64,000 bases of DNA from Lutibacter sp. B2 (lineage in GTDB: Bacteria; Bacillota; Clostridia; Peptostreptococcales; Thermotaleaceae). The notes under the pieces were generated by a model. That model made no database searches. It worked only from the letters and a program-made list of their open reading frames with translations, and was not told the DNA's origin. This document shows positions 51,336 through 60,727 of the stretch, in pieces; the stretch's first letter is position 1; each line of letters starts with the position of its first letter. Location of the stretch: assembly GCA_015686845.1 (NCBI GenBank), contig JADPRS010000016.1, positions 1 to 64,000 of the forward strand, given 5' to 3'. Made by a program: the position numbers and the translations under genes.

Positions 51336-52676
51336 ATGCATCCAGTGATCATTACTGTTGGCGCACTTGAACTTTTGAGAAGAAGAATGGATACAGAAAA
51401 GAAGAGACCTGTTATATTTGTACCTGGTCTCTATGGTTCAATGAGTGATGAAATAGTACCACAAACAGGAGATTGGAGATTTGGAATGGCAGCTTCCATA
51501 TATGAGCCGTTTATTCAATCATTAGAAAAGATGGGATATAAAAAAGATGAAAATTTATTTATTGCTTTTTATGATTGGAGAAAAGATTGTAGTTTCTGTG
51601 CGAAGAAATATCTGAAAAATGTGATAAATGAAACTAAAAGAATAACAAAAGCTAAAAAGGTTGATATAATATGTCATAGTATGGGGGGGCTAGTTTCTAG
51701 AGCATATGCACAAAGTAATTATTATGAAAGGGATATAGAACAATTGATTATGATATGTACTCCAAATATAGGAGCGACAGATGCTTACTATTTTTGGGAA
51801 GGAGGCAGATTTCCAAGTAACCGAAATAGAAAAAACAACATTGAGAAAATACTTATTGAAGGATATTTATGGGTTTTAAAGAAAATTCATAAAACTGAAA
51901 ACGATATGGAGATTATTCATAAATACTTATTAGGCGTAAGAGACTTAATGCCATGCAAAGAATATGGCAATTATTTATATACTATAGAGGAAAACGAAAA
52001 TAAGTCTTTTATTCAATATGAAAATATGATATATAAAAATGATTTTTTGGATCATCTATACGATACTAGGAATTTATTAAAGAAAAGAAATATAAAGGTG
52101 ACATTAATTGGAGGAAAAGGTTTAGAGACAAATGAATTGCTTAGAGTAGAGCCTAATAATGAAGAAAAATGGCCAGATGGAAGGGTTGTTTCTTCTATAA
52201 ACTCTAATGAAGGTGACGGAACAGTAATGCTAAAGAGCATATGTGCAATTGATGGAGATCAATATACCTTTGAAGGTAGTCATACGGATGTATTAAACAG
52301 ATGTGATTTTGCAGTAAGGAAAAAATTAGGAATTGAAAATGATAATACAGAAAATCAAATGGATCACAATTTAAATAATTATATAAGTATCAGGGTGAAA
52401 GGAAATGGTAAAATATCCATAAAAGAAATTGATAAAAAGAAGATTAATGTTTTGTATGATGAAGAGACAAAAGAAGAAGATATATATGTAGAAAAATATG
52501 ATGAATCATTGCAATGGATCATTATTAAGAATAAACTTGAAAATAGAACATATTTGGAATATGAAGCTTTAGATAAAGATGATATGGAAATTACAATAGA
52601 AGATAGCTTAGGTAGGACTAAGAGAATAAATGAAATTATGAATAAAAATAAGTTCTATAGAATTAAACTGTCGTAA
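51336..52676 (+). CDS. LCAT-like alpha/beta-hydrolase (lipase family)
   Basis: 446 residues. RPVIFVPGLYGSMSD (oxyanion strand), the nucleophile elbow ICHSMGG, an Asp in NEGDGTV and a His in EGSHTDVL form a plausible Ser-Asp-His triad of the LCAT/esterase group. There is no evident signal peptide. Residues from about 345 on are a lysine/glutamate-rich beta-type extension of unknown use. GGGGAGG precedes the ATG. It lies ahead of the cobalamin cluster but after its own hairpin boundary. Confidence 0.8.
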   Translation: MHPVIITVGALELLRRRMDTEKKRPVIFVPGLYGSMSDEIVPQTGDWRFGMAASIYEPFIQSLEKMGYKKDENLFIAFYDWRKDCSFCAKKYLKNVINETKRITKAKKVDIICHSMGGLVSRAYAQSNYYERDIEQLIMICTPNIGATDAYYFWEGGRFPSNRNRKNNIEKILIEGYLWVLKKIHKTENDMEIIHKYLLGVRDLMPCKEYGNYLYTIEENENKSFIQYENMIYKNDFLDHLYDTRNLLKKRNIKVTLIGGKGLETNELLRVEPNNEEKWPDGRVVSSINSNEGDGTVMLKSICAIDGDQYTFEGSHTDVLNRCDFAVRKKLGIENDNTENQMDHNLNNYISIRVKGNGKISIKEIDKKKINVLYDEETKEEDIYVEKYDESLQWIIIKNKLENRTYLEYEALDKDDMEITIEDSLGRTKRINEIMNKNKFYRIKLS

Positions 52677-52742
52677 AATCTGATAAATTGAAAAACTTCA
52701 TGAAATTTGATATAGTTTAGGGGTAAGGAATTTTATAGTAGG

Positions 52743-52790
52743 TTAAAGGTTTTAAGTTAAACGTTATTTTTAACTTTTAACCTTTAAATT
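52743..52790 (+). terminator. Terminator or attenuator in front of cobU
   Basis: A 19-bp stem with two mismatches (52743-52761 with 52769-52787), loop CGTTATT, followed by ATTTTG. It ends about 16 bases before the cobU ribosome-binding site, so it may end the lipase transcript or attenuate the cobalamin operon. Confidence 0.65.
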
Positions 52791-52816
52791 TTGATTAAAC
52801 ATAAAGAGGTGATAGT

Positions 52817-53380
52817 ATGTCTGGATACATAACGTTGGTTACAGGAGGCGCAAGAAGTGGAAAAAGTAATTATGCAGAAAAATTAGCGATGGATACGTCT
52901 AAATCTGTAGCATATGTAGCTACTGCAATTGGCTTTGATGATGGTATGAAAGATAGAATAAAAAAACATAGAGAATCTAGGCCAAAAGAGTGGACAACGT
53001 ATGAAGGATATAAAGATGTATATAAAATGATTGAGGAAATTTCACGAAATCATGAGGTTGTTTTGTTAGATTGTATAACGATTATGGTGACCAATTTAAT
53101 GTTTGATCATAAAGATATTAAGTGGGATTCCATAACGCACGAAAAAATAGATGAAATAGAAGGTAATATTGAGGAACAAGTTAGAAAATTACTCCAATCT
53201 GTAAGAATACATAAACTAGGAATGATTTTAGTTACAAATGAATTAGGCATGGGTATTGTGCCAGACAACAGAATATCTCGTATATTTAGAGATATAGCAG
53301 GACGAATAAATCAAATGATTGCAAAAGAAGCAGACGAAGTGTATTTTACTGTATCTGGATTACCAATGAAATTGAAATAG
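52817..53380 (+). CDS. cobU: Adenosylcobinamide kinase/guanylyltransferase
   Basis: 187 residues. Phosphorylates adenosylcobinamide and adds GMP to form AdoCbi-GDP. P-loop GGARSGKS at about 10-17; the later VVLLDCITIMVTNLM and VTNELGMGIVPDNRISR blocks are typical. First gene of the cobalamin cluster; GAGGTG precedes the ATG. Confidence 0.93.
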   Translation: MSGYITLVTGGARSGKSNYAEKLAMDTSKSVAYVATAIGFDDGMKDRIKKHRESRPKEWTTYEGYKDVYKMIEEISRNHEVVLLDCITIMVTNLMFDHKDIKWDSITHEKIDEIEGNIEEQVRKLLQSVRIHKLGMILVTNELGMGIVPDNRISRIFRDIAGRINQMIAKEADEVYFTVSGLPMKLK

Positions 53381-53394
53381 AAAGGAACAAAAAA

Positions 53395-54132
53395 ATGAAA
53401 AAATTAATTATAATGATACAGTTTTTAACGAGGATACCTATTAATGTAAATCTAGAGGTAAATGAAGATGAGTTTTTAGATGGAATTATTTATTTTCCAT
53501 TGGTAGGACTCATAATTGGAATGTTTATGGTTTCTTTTTATCATATAGGATATAAACTAGGGGGAAGTTTAGTTGCTGCAACAATGGCAGTCGCAGCTGA
53601 GGTATTTATTACAGGAGGACTTCACTTAGATGGATTAGGAGATACATTCGATGGCGTGTATAGTAACAGACCCAAAGAGAGAATTTTAGAAATTATGAAA
53701 GATAGTAGATTAGGAACAAATGCAGCCCTTGCTATTTTAATTACTATTTTATTAAAGATTGCGTTTATAGAGTGTATGCCATTACCTGAAGTATATGCTG
53801 TGTTATTATTGATGCCTGTTCTGTCTAAGCTATGCCAAGTATATGGTGCTAGATATTCTGTATATGCAAGAAAAAATGGAATGGGTGGTTTATTTATAGA
53901 AAAAGTAAATAATAAACAATTAATAGTTGCTCTATTCATAGCTACAGTAATTTGCTTAATATATTTTTGGGCAATGCTGTTTATAGTAATAGGGTATATA
54001 TTTAGTAGACTATATGTTAGACATATAACTAGTAAAATTGATGGAATGACAGGAGATACATTAGGTGCTTTATGTGAAATATCAGAAATTGTTTATTTGC
54101 TTTATTTTTTATTGATTTTTACGTGGCATTAA
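53395..54132 (+). CDS. cobS: Adenosylcobinamide-GDP ribazoletransferase
   Basis: 245 residues, five or more membrane segments. Joins AdoCbi-GDP to alpha-ribazole (or its phosphate), the last step of the nucleotide-loop pathway, at the membrane. IQFLTRIPI at the start, GGLHLDGLGDTFDG with acidic metal ligands, and the C-terminal GMTGDTLGALCEISE block are all CobS. Starts 14 bases after cobU. Confidence 0.93.
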   Translation: MKKLIIMIQFLTRIPINVNLEVNEDEFLDGIIYFPLVGLIIGMFMVSFYHIGYKLGGSLVAATMAVAAEVFITGGLHLDGLGDTFDGVYSNRPKERILEIMKDSRLGTNAALAILITILLKIAFIECMPLPEVYAVLLLMPVLSKLCQVYGARYSVYARKNGMGGLFIEKVNNKQLIVALFIATVICLIYFWAMLFIVIGYIFSRLYVRHITSKIDGMTGDTLGALCEISEIVYLLYFLLIFTWH

Positions 54133-54167
54133 GAGCTAGGGGTGTGTTATGAGAGAAGGTGAGTATA

Positions 54168-54761
54168 TTGATAAAATTAATATTTGTAAGACATGGTCAA
54201 ACGAAAAAAAATTTTGATGGATTATATTGTGGATGGAGTGATGACGACCTAACGGAAGAAGGGGAAAATCAAGCTAAAGTAGTCGCAGAAAAATTAAAAG
54301 AAGAAAAAATTACTAAAATATATGCTAGTAATTTAAAAAGAACGATGCAAACTGCTAAAATGATCAATAAATATCATGAAGTAAAGATTATAAGTAAAGA
54401 AAATTTAAGAGAAATGAACTTTGGATTATGGGAAGGTAAAAAATATAGTGAACTAAAAAGCGAATATGAAAAAGATTTATCCAAATGGGAAAAGGATTGG
54501 ATCCATTTTATTGTTCCACAAGGAGAAAATTTAATGAATATGTATGAAAGAGTATGTAAAGAAATGGAGCGAATTATAGATGAAAACAAAGAAGGAACAT
54601 TTTTAGTAGTAGCACATGCAGGCTGCATTCGTGCTATTTTATCGCGCTTTATTGGAATTGGAATTGAAGATTATTGGAAGTATAAAGTTGAAAATTGCAA
54701 GATTGCGTCCATAGAGATCTTAGAGGATGGATTCTCTGTGCTGACAGGCTTAAACATATAA
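54168..54761 (+). CDS. cobC: Alpha-ribazole phosphatase (histidine phosphatase family)
   Basis: 197 residues. FVRHGQTKKN near the start (RHG phosphohistidine), LREMNFGLWEGK (Glu acid) and VAHAGCIR (second His) give a full histidine-phosphatase site. Position between cobS and cbiA supports removing the phosphate of alpha-ribazole-5'-phosphate (or of adenosylcobalamin phosphate). GTG at 54159 and TTG at 54168 are in frame; AAGGTGAG fits TTG better. Confidence 0.85.
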   Translation: MIKLIFVRHGQTKKNFDGLYCGWSDDDLTEEGENQAKVVAEKLKEEKITKIYASNLKRTMQTAKMINKYHEVKIISKENLREMNFGLWEGKKYSELKSEYEKDLSKWEKDWIHFIVPQGENLMNMYERVCKEMERIIDENKEGTFLVVAHAGCIRAILSRFIGIGIEDYWKYKVENCKIASIEILEDGFSVLTGLNI

Positions 54762-54784
54762 AATTTTGAAAAAGAGGGATAGAT

Positions 54785-56170
54785 ATGAAATTTCCGAGGA
54801 TTGTATTAGCGGGTACCCAAAGTGGAGTAGGAAAAACGACTATATCTACAGGTATTATGGCAGCTTTAAAAAAGAAAGGGTTAAATGTTCAACCATTTAA
54901 AGTAGGACCTGACTATATAGATCCTGCCTTTCACAGCTTTGTTGCAGGAAATAAATCTAGAAATTTAGATAGCTGGATGATTTCAAAAGACAATATTATT
55001 GAATTATTTACGAAGAATGCAATCCAGAAAGATATAGCAGTAATAGAAGGCGTTATGGGACTTTATGATGGATTTGGAATAGAGAAAGATCAAGGAAGTA
55101 CTGCACATGTTTCTAAGCTTATTAAGGCACCTGTTATTTTGATTATAGATGGAAAAGGAATGTCATCGAGTGCTGCTGCACAAGTATTAGGATATAAACT
55201 TTATGATACCGACGTTGATATAAAAGGTGTAATTATTAACAATATATCTGGAGATGCTCATTACGAGCTAGTAAAGGAAAGTATTGAACGGGATACCAAA
55301 ATACAATGTGTAGGGTATTTAAAGTCTAATCTAAATATAGAATTAAAAAGTAGACATTTAGGATTAATCCCAAGTGTAGAAGTAGAAAATTTAAAAGAGA
55401 AGATAGATGAGATTGCTACTATGGTATTAGAAACCATAGAGGTAGAAAAGATTATTAAAATTGCTAATGAAGTAGAAGATTTACCCTATACAATAAAAAA
55501 GATAGATCATGAGGCAAAAATAAATATCGGTGTTGCTATGGATCATGCTTTTAATTTCTATTATGAAGACAATTTGGATTTATTAAAAGAACTAGGCGCA
55601 AATTTGATATATTTTAGTCCTTTAAAGGATCAACATCTACCAGAGAATTTGGATGGATTATACATAGGTGGAGGCTTCCCAGAAGTTTTTGCAGAAGAAT
55701 TAGAAAAAAATGGTTCAATGAAAGATGAAATCCTTTTTGCAATAAAAAATGAAATGCCTACTTATGCTGAATGTGGTGGACTTATGTATCTTTCAAAGTC
55801 TATTACAACATTAGAGAATGATCAATACAAAATGGTAGGGGTTTTTGATACAAATGCAAAGATGACAAAACATCTTCAGAGATTTGGATATGTAAATGTA
55901 AATATTACTACCCCTTGTGTTATTGGAAATGAAGGAAAGCATATTCCTGCACATGAGTTTCATCGTTCTTTCGTTGAAGAAAATCCTAATGAAGAATATG
56001 CATATAAAGTAGATAAATTTAGAAATGGAAAAAAAATCAAATCATGGGATTGTGGTTTGAAAAAATATAATACAATAGGTGCATATGCACATATTCATTT
56101 TTATAGTGATAAAAAAATTGCTGAAGATTTTATACATCATTGTATTGCTTATAAAGAAAGGAGTATTTAA
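54785..56170 (+). CDS. cbiA: Cobyrinate a,c-diamide synthase
   Basis: 461 residues. N-terminal DTB-synthetase-like ATPase (LAGTQSGVGKTT; VGPDYIDPAFH) and a C-terminal glutamine amidotransferase with Cys in YAECGGLMYL and a His in HEFHRS. Amidates the a and c side chains. Overlap-free but tightly linked with the next gene (4 bases). Confidence 0.93.
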   Translation: MKFPRIVLAGTQSGVGKTTISTGIMAALKKKGLNVQPFKVGPDYIDPAFHSFVAGNKSRNLDSWMISKDNIIELFTKNAIQKDIAVIEGVMGLYDGFGIEKDQGSTAHVSKLIKAPVILIIDGKGMSSSAAAQVLGYKLYDTDVDIKGVIINNISGDAHYELVKESIERDTKIQCVGYLKSNLNIELKSRHLGLIPSVEVENLKEKIDEIATMVLETIEVEKIIKIANEVEDLPYTIKKIDHEAKINIGVAMDHAFNFYYEDNLDLLKELGANLIYFSPLKDQHLPENLDGLYIGGGFPEVFAEELEKNGSMKDEILFAIKNEMPTYAECGGLMYLSKSITTLENDQYKMVGVFDTNAKMTKHLQRFGYVNVNITTPCVIGNEGKHIPAHEFHRSFVEENPNEEYAYKVDKFRNGKKIKSWDCGLKKYNTIGAYAHIHFYSDKKIAEDFIHHCIAYKERSI

Positions 56171-56174
56171 TACT

Positions 56175-57695
56175 ATGAAATCAAAAAGTTTAATGTTTCA
56201 GGGAACAGCATCTTCCGTTGGAAAAAGTTTGTTAACAGCAGCATTTGGTAGAATATTTACACAGGAAGGATATAAGGTAGCTCCTTTTAAATCTCAAAAC
56301 ATGGCATTGAATTCTTATATTACAAAAAAGGGTCTAGAAATGGGAAGGGCTCAGGTTGTACAAGCTGAAGCATGTAAGGTTGAACCCAGTGTACTTATGA
56401 ATCCAATACTGCTTAAACCAACAACGGATAAAAAATGTCAAGTTATTATCAATGGAAAAGTATATAAAAATATGTCTGCTGTAGAATATCATGAATTTAA
56501 GACCGAGTTAGCATCAATGGTAAAAGATACATATACAAAGTTAGCAAATGAACATGATCTGATTGTTATAGAAGGAGCTGGAAGTCCAGCAGAAATTAAT
56601 TTAAGAGACAAAGATATTGTTAATATGGGAATGGCAGAAATGTCAGATTCTCCTGTAATATTAATTGGAGATATTGATAGAGGAGGCGTATTTGCTTCTA
56701 TATTTGGGACCATAATGCTTTTGACAGAGGAAGAGAAGAAAAGAGTTAAAGGCGTAATTATTAATAAATTTAGAGGAGATATCGAGATCTTAAAACCAGG
56801 AATAAAAATGTTAGAAGATTTAATTAAAATTCCAGTTTTGGGAGTAGTACCCTATTATAATGTGCAATTAGAAGATGAAGATAGTTTAGCAGAAAGATTT
56901 AGAAATAAAAAAAATAAAGAAGGTCAGATTGAAGTTGCCGTTTTATATCTTCCGCATGTATCTAATTTTACAGATTTCAATGTATTTGAGACACAAGATG
57001 ATGTGAATTTAAGATATGTTATGAGAGGGGAAAGTATAGGAAATCCTGACTTGCTAATTATACCGGGATCTAAAAATACCATTGAAGATTTAATTTATCT
57101 AAGAGATACAGGCCTGGAAAGAGAAATTATAAGGCTTCATAGAGAAGGAAAACATATTATGGGTATTTGTGGTGGATATCAAATGCTTGGAACAAAAATT
57201 AGTGACCCCTATCATACTGAAAGTGAAATAGAGGAAATTAATGGATTAGGTCTATTAGATGTAGAAACTGTATTTGATATGGAAAAGACTACAACTCAAG
57301 TAGAGGGAGTCGTTATAGCAGATATCTTTGGGGGAATAAAAAATACACCTATAAAGGGATATGAAATTCATATGGGAAAAACCATTTTAGGGAAAGAAAG
57401 TAATGGACTTAATGCTATACAAAATTGTTTGGGTGAAAAAGTATGTATAGAAGATGGTGCCATAAACCCTAATGGAGATGTAATGGGTACTTATATTCAT
57501 GGAATATTTGATAATATAGGATTTACTAGAAAAATATTAAATCATATTAGAAGTATAAAAGGATTAGAGGAAAAGGAAAGCAATATTGAAAGCTTTGAGG
57601 CATTTAAGGAAAATGAATACAATAAGCTTGCGAAAGTGGTAAGAGAAAACGTAGATTTAGATAAAGTATTCAAAATAGCAAATGGTGAAATTTAA
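56175..57695 (+). CDS. cbiP: Cobyric acid synthase
   Basis: 506 residues; amidates side chains b, d, e and g of the corrin ring. FQGTASSVGKSLLTAAF near the start (ATPase) and MGICGGYQMLG (amidotransferase Cys) identify it. The longer frame from 56079 overlaps cbiA by 92 bases; AAAGGAG precedes the ATG at 56175, so that start is used. Stop overlaps the cbiB start. Confidence 0.93.
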   Translation: MKSKSLMFQGTASSVGKSLLTAAFGRIFTQEGYKVAPFKSQNMALNSYITKKGLEMGRAQVVQAEACKVEPSVLMNPILLKPTTDKKCQVIINGKVYKNMSAVEYHEFKTELASMVKDTYTKLANEHDLIVIEGAGSPAEINLRDKDIVNMGMAEMSDSPVILIGDIDRGGVFASIFGTIMLLTEEEKKRVKGVIINKFRGDIEILKPGIKMLEDLIKIPVLGVVPYYNVQLEDEDSLAERFRNKKNKEGQIEVAVLYLPHVSNFTDFNVFETQDDVNLRYVMRGESIGNPDLLIIPGSKNTIEDLIYLRDTGLEREIIRLHREGKHIMGICGGYQMLGTKISDPYHTESEIEEINGLGLLDVETVFDMEKTTTQVEGVVIADIFGGIKNTPIKGYEIHMGKTILGKESNGLNAIQNCLGEKVCIEDGAINPNGDVMGTYIHGIFDNIGFTRKILNHIRSIKGLEEKESNIESFEAFKENEYNKLAKVVRENVDLDKVFKIANGEI

Positions 57696-58642
57696 TGATT
57701 GAAATGATTTGCATAGGATATATAGCAGATTTGATTTTTGGAGACCCTTATTGTTTACCCCATCCTATTATATTTATTGGAAATTTAATTAGAAAGTGTG
57801 AAAAATTTTTAAGAAAGTATTGTTATGACCCCATAGCTGAGAAGAAAATGGGTGTAGTTCTCACATTTTTTATTGTTTTAATAACGTATACCATTACTTT
57901 AGCCATACTATTATTGGTTGGATCTATAAACAAGTACTTATATATGATCATACATTCATTTTTTATTTTTCAAATACTTGCGACTAAAAGCTTAGGGGTT
58001 GAAACTAAAAAAGTATTTGATCCATTAATAAATAATAATATTTTAGAGGCAAGAAAATACCTATCTTATATTGTTGGAAGAGAAACAAAAGAACTGAATA
58101 AAGACGAAATCACTAGGGCTTGTGTAGAAACGGTTGCTGAAAGTACATCAGATGGTATCATAGCTCCTTTGTTTTATATTGTAATAGGAGGAGCTCCATT
58201 AGGCATGGCCTATAAGGCAATCAATACATTAGACTCAATGATTGGATATAAAAATGATCAATATTATTATTTTGGCTGGGCAGCAGCGAAGCTTGATGAT
58301 ATAGTAAATTATATTCCTGCTAGAATCACAGGAATATGTACTTTTATAGCTGCATTTATCCTGAGATATGATTGGAAAAATAGTATAAGAATTTTTCTAA
58401 GAGATAGAAAAAATCATAAGAGCCCAAATTCTGGACATCCAGAATCTGCATTTGCTGGAGCATTGAGGATACAGATCGGTGGAACGAATACATATTTTGG
58501 AAAAATAGTGTGCAAGCCTACCATAGGAGATAAATTAAAGGAATTAGAGAGTGCAGACATTATAAAAGCTATCAGATTAACGTATATGACTTCATTTATT
58601 GGATTTGTATTTGGTATTATAGTTAGGGGAGGTCTATTATGA
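57695..58642 (+). CDS. cbiB: Adenosylcobinamide-phosphate synthase
   Basis: 315 residues, several membrane segments. DLIFGDPYCLPHPIIFIGNLI at the start and AVESTSDGIIAPLFYIVIGG-type and DDIVNYIPARITG blocks are CbiB/CobD. Attaches the aminopropanol (phosphate) side chain to cobyric acid. Shares one base with cbiP and four with the next gene. Confidence 0.93.
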   Translation: MIEMICIGYIADLIFGDPYCLPHPIIFIGNLIRKCEKFLRKYCYDPIAEKKMGVVLTFFIVLITYTITLAILLLVGSINKYLYMIIHSFFIFQILATKSLGVETKKVFDPLINNNILEARKYLSYIVGRETKELNKDEITRACVETVAESTSDGIIAPLFYIVIGGAPLGMAYKAINTLDSMIGYKNDQYYYFGWAAAKLDDIVNYIPARITGICTFIAAFILRYDWKNSIRIFLRDRKNHKSPNSGHPESAFAGALRIQIGGTNTYFGKIVCKPTIGDKLKELESADIIKAIRLTYMTSFIGFVFGIIVRGGLL

Positions 58643-59721
58643 AGATCGCTAAGCATGGTGGGAATATTTATGAAATGGAGAAAAAAGTAGGTATAGATAA
58701 AAGTGAATTTATAGATTTCAGTGCAAATATTAATCCTATAGGGGTACCTGAAAGCTTTAAAAATGCTTTGATTGAAAATATAGATATAATAAAGAACTAT
58801 CCAGACCCTGACTATGATTTATTAATAGAGTCTATATCAAATTATCACACTATAGATAAATCTTTTATAACTGTTGGAAATGGTGCGACGGAAGTTATTT
58901 TTTCAATGATTAATAGCATAAAGCCTAAATGTAGTTTGATTTTAGCACCAACTTTTTTAGAATATGAAAGAGCTTTAATCAAGGCTGGAAGTAGAGTAAA
59001 GTATTTTGAACTTGAAGAAAATAATGCATTTTGTTTAGACAATAATTTTTTGAATGTTATTGAAAATGATATTGATTGCATTATTTTATGTAATCCGAAC
59101 AATCCAACGAGTCAACTGGTTTCTTCTGACTTAATGAAAGATATTTTAGCCTATTGTAACACAAAAAATATTCATTTGATTGTAGATGAAGCCTTTATAG
59201 ATTTTGTGGACAATCCAGATGCAGAAAGTCTTTTAAAGTATACAGGTCAATACAATAACTTATATATTATTAAAGCTTTAACAAAGTTCTTTGCACTTCC
59301 AGGACTCAGAATTGGATATGGAATTACTTCAAATCAGAGTATTCTTCAAGATATAAAAAGCGAAAAAGAACCGTGGACTGTTAATAGCTATGCTGCACTA
59401 GCAGGAGAAGTTGTGTTAAAAGATAAGAATTATATCAAACAAAGTAGAGAATGGATCGTCAACGAAAGAAAACGTTTTTATAATTTATTAAAAGAAATTG
59501 ATTCAATTAAGGTGTATAAACCTAACTCAAATTATATTTTATTTAAAGTAAAGAATAAAGAAATAAAATTAAAAGAAATATTACTGAAAAACAAAATTTT
59601 AATAAGAAGTTGTGATAATTATAGAAACTTAACAAATGATTTCTATCGTATTGCAATCAAAGATAAAGAGAGTAATGATCAATTAATAAAAATACTCCAA
59701 GAGGTATACTATGGAAGTTAG
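58639..59721 (+). CDS. cobD: Threonine-phosphate decarboxylase
   Basis: 360 residues, PLP fold type I of the HisC-like family. AKHGGNIYEMEKKVGI and FSANINPIGVP (CobD start), NPNNPTSQLVS, DEAFIDF and the PLP Lys in KALTKFFALPGLRIGYG. Makes (R)-1-aminopropan-2-ol O-phosphate from threonine phosphate. The neighbour cbiB and the following pduX supply its role. Confidence 0.9.
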   Translation: MKIAKHGGNIYEMEKKVGIDKSEFIDFSANINPIGVPESFKNALIENIDIIKNYPDPDYDLLIESISNYHTIDKSFITVGNGATEVIFSMINSIKPKCSLILAPTFLEYERALIKAGSRVKYFELEENNAFCLDNNFLNVIENDIDCIILCNPNNPTSQLVSSDLMKDILAYCNTKNIHLIVDEAFIDFVDNPDAESLLKYTGQYNNLYIIKALTKFFALPGLRIGYGITSNQSILQDIKSEKEPWTVNSYAALAGEVVLKDKNYIKQSREWIVNERKRFYNLLKEIDSIKVYKPNSNYILFKVKNKEIKLKEILLKNKILIRSCDNYRNLTNDFYRIAIKDKESNDQLIKILQEVYYGS

Positions 59722-60583
59722 AACTAAGTGTCCAGCCTCGTGTGGGGAATTATTACAAGGAATAATTGGAAATGGAGAAAAGTTAATTTCCTATCCTATA
59801 GATTTATTTACAACAATCACTTTAAAAGAGGTTAAAGATCCTGAAAGAAAAAGAAATAAAAAATGTATAAGTGCTATATATAAGACATTAGAGTATTTTA
59901 AAGAAAATCCTAGTATTGCAAATTCTCTAGAAATTAAGGTGGAATCAAATATTCCTATCGCAAAAGGAATGGCAAGTAGTACGGCAGATATTGCTGCAAC
60001 AATTGTTGCCGTTTCCATATTATTGGGTAAGAAAATATCTGATGAGGAACTAGCAAAAATTTGTACACATATAGAACCAACAGATAGTACGATTTTTGAA
60101 AAACTCACACTATTTGACCATCTTAAAGGAAATATAATTGAAAATTTTGATTGGAATCCTTCCTTGGATATATTCCTTTTAGAATCTAGTGAAAGATTAA
60201 ATACACAAATATTTAGAAAACAAAATTATGATTATTTAAGAAAAATAAATAAAAATAAAGTAGAAAAAGCTTATGAAGTTTTTAAAGAAGCCTATAAAAA
60301 GAAAGATTATAGGCTTTTAGGAGAAGCTGCAACCATGAGTGCTTTAGCAAATCAAATTATATTAAAAAAGGATAAATTAGAAGAAGTCATTAATATATCT
60401 TTAAAAGAAGGCTGTTATGGAGTAAATGTAGCACATAGTGGAACCGTAATGGGCATTATATTTGAAAAAAATAAAATTGATTATGACAAATTAGTAAAAA
60501 GTTTAAAAGATCATTCTGTAGATCGTTATTATGAAAAAATGTATTTAACTAAAATGGTTAAAGGTGGAGTGCGTGTTATATAG
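59711..60583 (+). CDS. pduX: L-threonine kinase (GHMP family)
   Basis: 290 residues. GHMP kinase ATP site IPIAKGMASSTADI (about 77-90), the N-terminal KCPASCGELLQGIIG and C-terminal GCYGVNVAHSGTVMGIIF fit PduX. It feeds L-threonine-phosphate to CobD. Overlaps cobD by 11 bases. An inverted repeat separates it from cbiC. Confidence 0.88.
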   Translation: MEVRTKCPASCGELLQGIIGNGEKLISYPIDLFTTITLKEVKDPERKRNKKCISAIYKTLEYFKENPSIANSLEIKVESNIPIAKGMASSTADIAATIVAVSILLGKKISDEELAKICTHIEPTDSTIFEKLTLFDHLKGNIIENFDWNPSLDIFLLESSERLNTQIFRKQNYDYLRKINKNKVEKAYEVFKEAYKKKDYRLLGEAATMSALANQIILKKDKLEEVINISLKEGCYGVNVAHSGTVMGIIFEKNKIDYDKLVKSLKDHSVDRYYEKMYLTKMVKGGVRVI

Positions 60584-60598
60584 ATAACTTGTATAGCT

Positions 60599-60673
60599 AG
60601 GTTGTGATTATATAAACGTCGTTCAGGCAAGTATGAAGATTGCAAGTCACGCCTTATTATATAATCACAACCT
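60599..60673. repeat. Perfect 17-bp inverted repeat between pduX and cbiC
   Basis: AGGTTGTGATTATATAA (60599-60615) is matched exactly by its complement at 60657-60673, with a 41-base interior containing AGGC...GCCT. No T-run follows. A related ATAACCACAACCTA occurs after cbiT (63689-63702). It may be an RNA hairpin that regulates or processes the transcript, or a relic of an insertion. Confidence 0.6.
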
Positions 60674-60727
60674 ATGACAGTTAAATGGTAAAGTTATTAA
60701 TCTATAGAAAACTAGGAGGAGATATAT

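Noticed and set aside
60616-60656. Possible cobalamin-riboswitch remnant in the loop between pduX and cbiC
   Set aside because: Resemblance (GGCAAGT, AAGTCAC) is too short; the conserved aptamer blocks are missing.
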